A stretch of 34,603 nucleotides of DNA from a bacterium (GTDB lineage: Bacteria > Patescibacteriota > Minisyncoccia > Phycocordibacterales > UBA9973): positions 1 to 34,603 of the forward strand of contig JAKBMK010000005.1 of assembly GCA_021831595.1 (NCBI GenBank). Reading direction: 5' to 3'. The notes below the pieces were generated by a model that saw nothing but the letters and a program-made list of their open reading frames with translations, was not told where the DNA came from and ran no database searches. The position numbers were made by a program, and so were the translations under genes. The number at the start of each line of letters is the position of its first letter. Position 1 is the first letter of the stretch. Positions 29,795-34,603 of this stretch are shown here, in pieces.

Positions 29795-31171
29795 ATGAAA
29801 ATCAATTTTGGAAAAATTAAAAATGAAAAGGATGTTCTATTTATAAATGTTAGCTCGAAGAATACCGACGAAGTCGTCAGAGAAAATGGCAAAAAGACTT
29901 TGTATTTGAAATGCGATGAGAAGATGACCTTACGCAAACTCTTCCTCCTTGTCCGCAAAATGGTTGTCATGGCCAAAGGTATCAAAGCCGAGAAGATAGC
30001 TTTCAATTTTGCTGATTTCAGATTTAGTACTATTACTATCACTGATTTTGAACTTGCTGAAGTTGTCGGCACACAGCTCGACTTTGCCAACTACGAATTC
30101 ACTTTGTATAAGACAAAACCAAAAGAAGGATTCTCCGAAGTTAAGGAAGTTTTTATAAGTGGAACTACAAAAGAGATAGAGAAGGGAATTTTAAAAGGTC
30201 ACAGCATTGCAGATGAGGTGAACAAGACTCGCACCCTCTCGAATACTCCTGGAGGTGATATGACGCCGAAAATTCTAGCTGATAAAGCCAAAGAAGCCGT
30301 GAAGGGTTTGCCTGTGAAAGTTACTATCTTGGGTGAAAAAGAAATGCATAGAGAGAAGATGCATGCCATACTTTCTGTCGGCCGTGGTTCAGAAGAAGAG
30401 TCAAAGTTCATAATAATGGAGTACTATGGCGGGAGCAAAACAGAGAAGCCTATAGTTCTTGTCGGTAAAGGTGTCACTTTTGATTCTGGGGGCTTAAATT
30501 TAAAGCCTTCTTCCTCACTCCTTGGGATGAATATGGATATGTCTGGTGGAGCTTCTGTTGTTCACGCTGTCGCTCTTGTAGCAAGAATGAAATTAAAGAA
30601 GAACGTTATCGGGCTCATTCCTTCTGTTGAGAATATGGCTTCGGGGAATAGTTATCGTCCAGGGGACGTCATTCGTTCAATGTCTGGCAAGACTATCGAG
30701 ATATTAAACACTGATGCCGAAGGCCGTGTGATACTTGCCGATGCTCTAACTTATGCAGAAAAATATAAACCAGAAGTTGTTATTGATATTGCGACTTTGA
30801 CAGGTTCTGCAGTAGTAGCTTTGGGTGAACGTGCATCTGCTATCTTTACAGAAGATGACGAGCTCGCGAAAACTTTTGAGAGAATTGGCGAAAGGACAGG
30901 GGAATTTATGTGGCGTTTGCCTCTATGGGAAGAATATGAAGATGAGATAAAAGGAAGTCTGGGCGATCTTACGAATATTCAGAATAAAAATTCTCGTTAT
31001 GGTGATGCGATCCATGCGGCAAGTTTCCTTCATCAATTCATCAAAGGAACAAAGTGGATTCATATCGATATGGCGCCTCGTATGGTCTCGATAGCAGGGG
31101 AGAATCTGAGTTCGGGGGCTATAGGAACACCAGTCCGATCTTTATACAAATTTATTGAAGAAATTAAGTAG
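29795..31171 (+). CDS. M17 leucyl aminopeptidase
   Basis: VLVGKGVTFDSGGLNLKPSS, NTDAEGRVILADALTYA. Start at MKINFGKIKNEKDVLF with TATAAT 9 nt upstream; the track start at 29630 overlaps rnhB. Confidence 0.95.
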   Translation: MKINFGKIKNEKDVLFINVSSKNTDEVVRENGKKTLYLKCDEKMTLRKLFLLVRKMVVMAKGIKAEKIAFNFADFRFSTITITDFELAEVVGTQLDFANYEFTLYKTKPKEGFSEVKEVFISGTTKEIEKGILKGHSIADEVNKTRTLSNTPGGDMTPKILADKAKEAVKGLPVKVTILGEKEMHREKMHAILSVGRGSEEESKFIIMEYYGGSKTEKPIVLVGKGVTFDSGGLNLKPSSSLLGMNMDMSGGASVVHAVALVARMKLKKNVIGLIPSVENMASGNSYRPGDVIRSMSGKTIEILNTDAEGRVILADALTYAEKYKPEVVIDIATLTGSAVVALGERASAIFTEDDELAKTFERIGERTGEFMWRLPLWEEYEDEIKGSLGDLTNIQNKNSRYGDAIHAASFLHQFIKGTKWIHIDMAPRMVSIAGENLSSGAIGTPVRSLYKFIEEIK

Positions 31172-31213
31172 CACAAGTAAAAACCCTTATAAAATAAGGG
31201 TTTTTACTTGTGC
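31171..31213. terminator. 20-bp perfect hairpin, terminator-like
   Basis: GCACAAGTAAAAACCCTTAT-AAA-ATAAGGGTTTTTACTTGTGC. Confidence 0.75.
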
Positions 31214-31222
31214 ATATAGGGC

Positions 31223-31252
31223 TTGACAAGATGCATAGTTATATGCTATAAT
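31223..31252 (+). promoter_or_regulatory. Consensus promoter TTGACA-N18-TATAAT
   Basis: TTGACA 31223-31228, TATAAT 31247-31252, ATG at 31260. Confidence 0.85.
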
Positions 31253-31259
31253 ACCCAAT

Positions 31260-32009
31260 ATGAAAAATAAAGCATTAAAAAATTTAATAGCACTCGGCGT
31301 ATTCGCATTAGCTATTTTTAGTGTGAATTCCGCTCAAGCCTCATTGTATTATGATGCTCCTGTTTATGATAGTAGTGCTAATTATTATAATTATAGAAAC
31401 AACAATTATTATTCACCAAGACAGCAAATCGTCGAACAGCAACTTTCTTTCCAGCAACGTCAATTACAATTGGAAAGTCAATTGTCTCAACAGCAATATT
31501 ATAACGATCAACAGAAGTTAATTCAGGAACACAATCTCGCTTTGCAAAAGCAAGCTCTTGCAACGAATACTGTTTATACTGGAGCAACTTATAATCCACA
31601 ACCTGTATTAGTAAACAACACAGCTAGTCAGAATTATGTAAGCCAGCAAAAGCAAATAGAGTACGTACCTTCACAGCCTATTAGCTATATTCCTGCAAGT
31701 GCTCAAGGTGCATCAGCTTACAATTCTGTTTATACAAAGAAGGTTAATACTACAACAGGTCAGTACGTAAACTATGATCCAAACCTACAGGCCGCTAGTG
31801 CTTATGGATACGGAAATGTTCAGCAAGTAGGGCAAGTTGATCCAAACGGGGTCACAGCACTCTCAATGAATGGTTCCGGAAGCTTTATGCCAAGTTCAGT
31901 ATTCCAATGGTTCATGTTTATACTATTGATGCTTGCAATTATTATTGTCGCTCGCTTGATAATCAGAAAGAGAGCAGCCAATAATGCTCACGGAGTGGTA
32001 GCCCACTAA
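31260..32009 (+). CDS. Secreted Gln/Tyr-rich protein with C-terminal TM anchor
   Basis: Signal peptide MKNKALKNLIALGVFALAIFSVNSAQA, Q/Y-rich body, C-terminal VFQWFMFILLMLAIIIVARLIIRKR. Confidence 0.75.
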   Translation: MKNKALKNLIALGVFALAIFSVNSAQASLYYDAPVYDSSANYYNYRNNNYYSPRQQIVEQQLSFQQRQLQLESQLSQQQYYNDQQKLIQEHNLALQKQALATNTVYTGATYNPQPVLVNNTASQNYVSQQKQIEYVPSQPISYIPASAQGASAYNSVYTKKVNTTTGQYVNYDPNLQAASAYGYGNVQQVGQVDPNGVTALSMNGSGSFMPSSVFQWFMFILLMLAIIIVARLIIRKRAANNAHGVVAH

Positions 32010-32026
32010 GATTTAGGAAAAGAAAA

Positions 32027-32053
32027 AGGCGCCTTACAGGGCGCCTTTTTTAA
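32027..32053 (+). terminator. Rho-independent terminator
   Basis: AAAAGGCGCC-ttacag-GGCGCCTTTTT. Confidence 0.85.
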
Positions 32054-32351
32054 TGCAGAATGCGGTATTCATGTCCTTCCCAGAGACTAGCTCTGACGTT
32101 GGCAAAGAATTGATTCGTTGTGATTACACACCTAAAGATGTATAACTTTAGAAAATGCAATTTCTTCATAGCGGTAGATTTTAAAATTTGTTTTTATTAT
32201 ATCCTAATTTTGCATTTTTGCCACATTTTTGGTACTATATCCTAGTCTATAAATTATAGGCACATTTAGTGGTAGTTGAATTAGCGGTTTCCGCTGAGCT
32301 ACCACAAATGATTACATTCCGTGGTAGCTCAGCGGTAGAGCGGTCGCCTGT

Positions 32352-32910
32352 GGAGATTTCCTCCCTAATTGATATAATAAAAGTATGTCAAAGGAAAAAA
32401 GGAAATATGTCGATAGGCGCGAAGCACTTATCAAAGCTGTTGCGAAGAGACGCAAGAAGGTAAAAGAACTTGCGGTCGAATACAAAGGGGGCAAATGTCA
32501 ACTTTGCAATTATTCTAAATGTATAGATGCTCTTGAATTTCATCATATTGATTCTTCCAAAAAAGAATTTGGTATAGGAGATAAAGGGTACACTAGATCT
32601 TGGGATAAGGTGCGCAACGAATTAGATAAATGCATAATACTATGTGCAAATTGCCATAGAGAAATCGCATCAGGCATTACGCAGCTTTCTACTGAAAAGT
32701 AGATTGAAAAACGAGGTGAATTCGGGGAAGCCCTATATGGGTAATCCCGAGCCAAGCTCTGATGGAAATCAGAGAAGGTGTAGAGACTATCCCTTCGGGG
32801 AGTACTCTCCGACAGTAGTCGGAGCGGAAGCGCCTTGGTCCTAAGTTTCTTTGTAAAAAGAAATATGGATGTGATATAGTCCATCCCTTTTAGTAATTTA
32901 AGGATAAATG
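32352..32910 (+). mobile_element. Group I intron (IC3-like) in tRNA-Asn encoding an HNH ORF
   Basis: 5' exon ends in U, intron ends in G; P/Q TTCGGGGAAGCCC...GGGTAATCCCGAGCCAAGC; R AAGGTGTAGAGACTA; S GATATAGTCC; 3' end ATAAATG. Confidence 0.92.
32385..32702 (+). CDS. Intron-encoded HNH homing endonuclease
   Basis: CQLCNYSKCIDALEFHHIDSSKKEFGIG ... NELDKCIILCANCHREI; lies inside the intron upstream of P3-P4. Confidence 0.9.
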   Translation: MSKEKRKYVDRREALIKAVAKRRKKVKELAVEYKGGKCQLCNYSKCIDALEFHHIDSSKKEFGIGDKGYTRSWDKVRNELDKCIILCANCHREIASGITQLSTEK

Positions 32911-33023
32911 TAAGCGATTGGTCGTAGGTTCGATCCCTACCCACGGAGCCATTCAGTATACACCCCCATATTGTCAAAATACGGCGCGCGCTTCGCGCGT
33001 ATTAGCGTCGTGGCGGGTGTGGC

Positions 33024-33102
33024 GGGAACCCAAGAATTCCAAAGGATTCCCCAAGAATTTTTTGGGAAGAAAAGAAGTGTGCGGGAAGCGAGGAGAGGGT
33101 TC
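33024..33102. repeat. 79-nt perfect inverted repeat, left copy
   Basis: Exact reverse complement of 34525-34603. Confidence 0.97.
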
Positions 33103-33178
33103 CCTAATGATTACATTAGTCAAAATATTAATTTTGTGAGCCAATCGTGAAGCAATAATTTTAAAACCCAAAAGCAAT

Positions 33179-34603
33179 ATGAAATATTTTTTATATATAC
33201 GCAAATCTACCGACGAGGACGACCGACAAGTATTATCTCTCGAAGCACAAGAATTTGAATTGAATGAATTTGCCCGACGAGAGCATTTGATTATCGCCGA
33301 GACATTTCGGGAATCACAAACGGCGAAATGTCCCGGGCGACCCGTATTCAATCAAATGCTCGACAGAATGGAGCGTGGCGAAGCAGAAGGAATTTTAGCT
33401 TGGCATCCCGACCGACTAGCGAGGAACTCCGTTGACGGCGGACGAATAATTTACTTTGTCGATTCTTTAAAAATAACGGCGCTAAAATTCCCAACATTTT
33501 GGTTTGAAGCCACGCCCCAAGGCAAATTCATGCTATCTATTGCTTTTGGGCAATCGAAGTATTTTGTAGACAATCTTTCAGAAAATACTAAGCGCGGTTT
33601 GCGTCAAAAGTTACGACGAGGCGAATGGCCCGGCTGGGCACCGCTCGGTTATCTAAACGATCAACTCAAGCACAATATTATAAAAGACGATGAACGATTT
33701 CGCCTCGTCAGAAAACTTTTTGAATTATACGCAACCGGCAACTACTCGATGAAAGATTTACAAAATACTGCAAATAAATTTGGCTTGTTTGGAAAAAGTG
33801 GAAAAGTCTTATCGGTTTCGCTCATCGCACATACGCTTTCCAATCCTTTTTATTACGGCGTTTTCCGATATAACGGCGAGCTTCACGAAGGTAAACACGA
33901 GCCAATGATTTCAAAGACACTTTTTGATAAATGCTCGCAAGTAATGGCGAACAAGTCACAACCAAAGAAACGCCACATCGCACAGACGACACTCCGTGGA
34001 TTACTAAATTGTAAAGATTGCGGTTGTGCCATTACTTCCGAAATACAAAAAGGGCATCATTATTATCGTTGCACGAAGAAACGAGGTAATTGTGGCAACG
34101 GCTATATTCGTGAAGAATTACTCGTCGACCAAATAAATGATGTCCTTCAAAAAGTGTCCTTGCCTCCATCTTGGGCAGATAGTATGCTCGCAGAACTCGA
34201 AAAAGAACGCGAGCAAGAAAAACAAGATGGAGTCCTCTTTGCTCAAAATCTAAAATTACAGATTGAGGATTTTAATAATCGAATAGAAAAATTACTCGAC
34301 GCACATCTCGACGGACTTATTCCGAAGGAAGAGTATACGACGAAAAAACAAAAAATCCTCAATCAGAAAATTGATCTTGAGGAAAAATTACAAGATTTTG
34401 AGCAAAGGGGCAATCATTGGCTCGAACCGATGCGACTTTTCATTTTAGATAGTAAACAAGCCACAATTATCGCTTCCGAAGAAAATTTGGAAGACAAGAA
34501 AAATTTTCTTAAAAAGATTGGCTCGAACCCTCTCCTCGCTTCCCGCACACTTCTTTTCTTCCCAAAAAATTCTTGGGGAATCCTTTGGAATTCTTGGGTT
34601 CCC
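33179..34603 (+). CDS. Large serine site-specific recombinase, truncated by window end
   Basis: MKYFLYIRKSTDEDDRQVLSLEAQ ... ILAWHPDRLARNSVDGG ... recombinase domain GYL...FRLVRKLFELYATGNYS ... zinc ribbon LLNCKDCGCAITSE...YYRCTKKRGNCGN. Open to the last base (475 codons, no stop), hence absent from the ORF track. Confidence 0.93.
   Translation, partial: MKYFLYIRKSTDEDDRQVLSLEAQEFELNEFARREHLIIAETFRESQTAKCPGRPVFNQMLDRMERGEAEGILAWHPDRLARNSVDGGRIIYFVDSLKITALKFPTFWFEATPQGKFMLSIAFGQSKYFVDNLSENTKRGLRQKLRRGEWPGWAPLGYLNDQLKHNIIKDDERFRLVRKLFELYATGNYSMKDLQNTANKFGLFGKSGKVLSVSLIAHTLSNPFYYGVFRYNGELHEGKHEPMISKTLFDKCSQVMANKSQPKKRHIAQTTLRGLLNCKDCGCAITSEIQKGHHYYRCTKKRGNCGNGYIREELLVDQINDVLQKVSLPPSWADSMLAELEKEREQEKQDGVLFAQNLKLQIEDFNNRIEKLLDAHLDGLIPKEEYTTKKQKILNQKIDLEEKLQDFEQRGNHWLEPMRLFILDSKQATIIASEENLEDKKNFLKKIGSNPLLASRTLLFFPKNSWGILWNSWVP
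34525..34603. repeat. 79-nt perfect inverted repeat, right copy (in the 3' part of the recombinase gene)
   Basis: Exact reverse complement of 33024-33102; ends at the last base of the window. Confidence 0.97.

Larger units (their letters stand above)
32318..32951 (+). tRNA. tRNA-Asn (GTT), interrupted; exons 32318-32351 and 32911-32951, CCA encoded
   Basis: Spliced sequence TCCGTGGTAGCTCAGCGGTAGAGCGGTCGCCTGT^TAAGCGATTGGTCGTAGGTTCGATCCCTACCCACGGAGCCA folds as a full cloverleaf with loop CTGTTAA. Confidence 0.93.

Noticed and set aside
32980-33003. GC-rich palindrome ACGGCGCGCGCTTCGCGCGTATT after tRNA-Asn
   Set aside because: Most simply a terminator-like or REP-like hairpin; no evidence for a specific function.
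32269-33351. ORFs 32269..32463(+), 32312..32494(-), 32543..32977(-), 32644..32844(+), 32918..33139(+), 32974..33351(-)
   Set aside because: These are translations of the tRNA, intron core and repeat; the HNH ORF and serine recombinase explain the coding signal.

Overview
This looks like a contig from a reduced, AT-rich bacterial genome of Patescibacteria/CPR (Parcubacteria-like) type. The lineage is inferred from a divergent, stand-alone 16S rRNA gene, small operons and typical gene content. Housekeeping genes recognised: a lone 16S rRNA with its own promoter and terminator, rnpB (RNase P RNA), secA, dnaE, rnhB, an M17 leucyl aminopeptidase, obg, rmuC, an ABC-F ATPase, a YqeY-like protein, a DedA protein, a MYG1-like protein, tRNA-Gln and tRNA-Lys. 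Main observations: (1) The 16S 3' end keeps helix 45 (GGAA loop) but has GGAAUAAUUCAAUUU where GGAUCACCUCCUU is expected, so there is no anti-Shine-Dalgarno. At least 17 start codons lie only 6-10 nt after a TATAAT-like -10 box, and no clear SD motifs were seen. Together these suggest largely leaderless, SD-independent translation. (2) tRNA-Asn(GUU) is interrupted inside the anticodon by an IC3-like group I intron encoding an HNH endonuclease. It is preceded by inverted and degenerate direct copies of the tRNA D-arm and followed by a serine recombinase gene that the ORF track misses because it runs off the contig. (3) An exact 79-nt inverted repeat flanks that recombinase and ends at the last base of the window, so it may be a real element or a contig-end artefact. 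(4) Perfect palindromes sit in frame inside protein genes (two in rnhB, one in a YgjP-like gene), resembling Rickettsia palindromic elements. (5) There are several unexplained structured RNA/DNA elements between 20.0 and 21.0 kb, around 25 kb, and in the 16S leader and trailer. All coordinates and pairings were read by eye.
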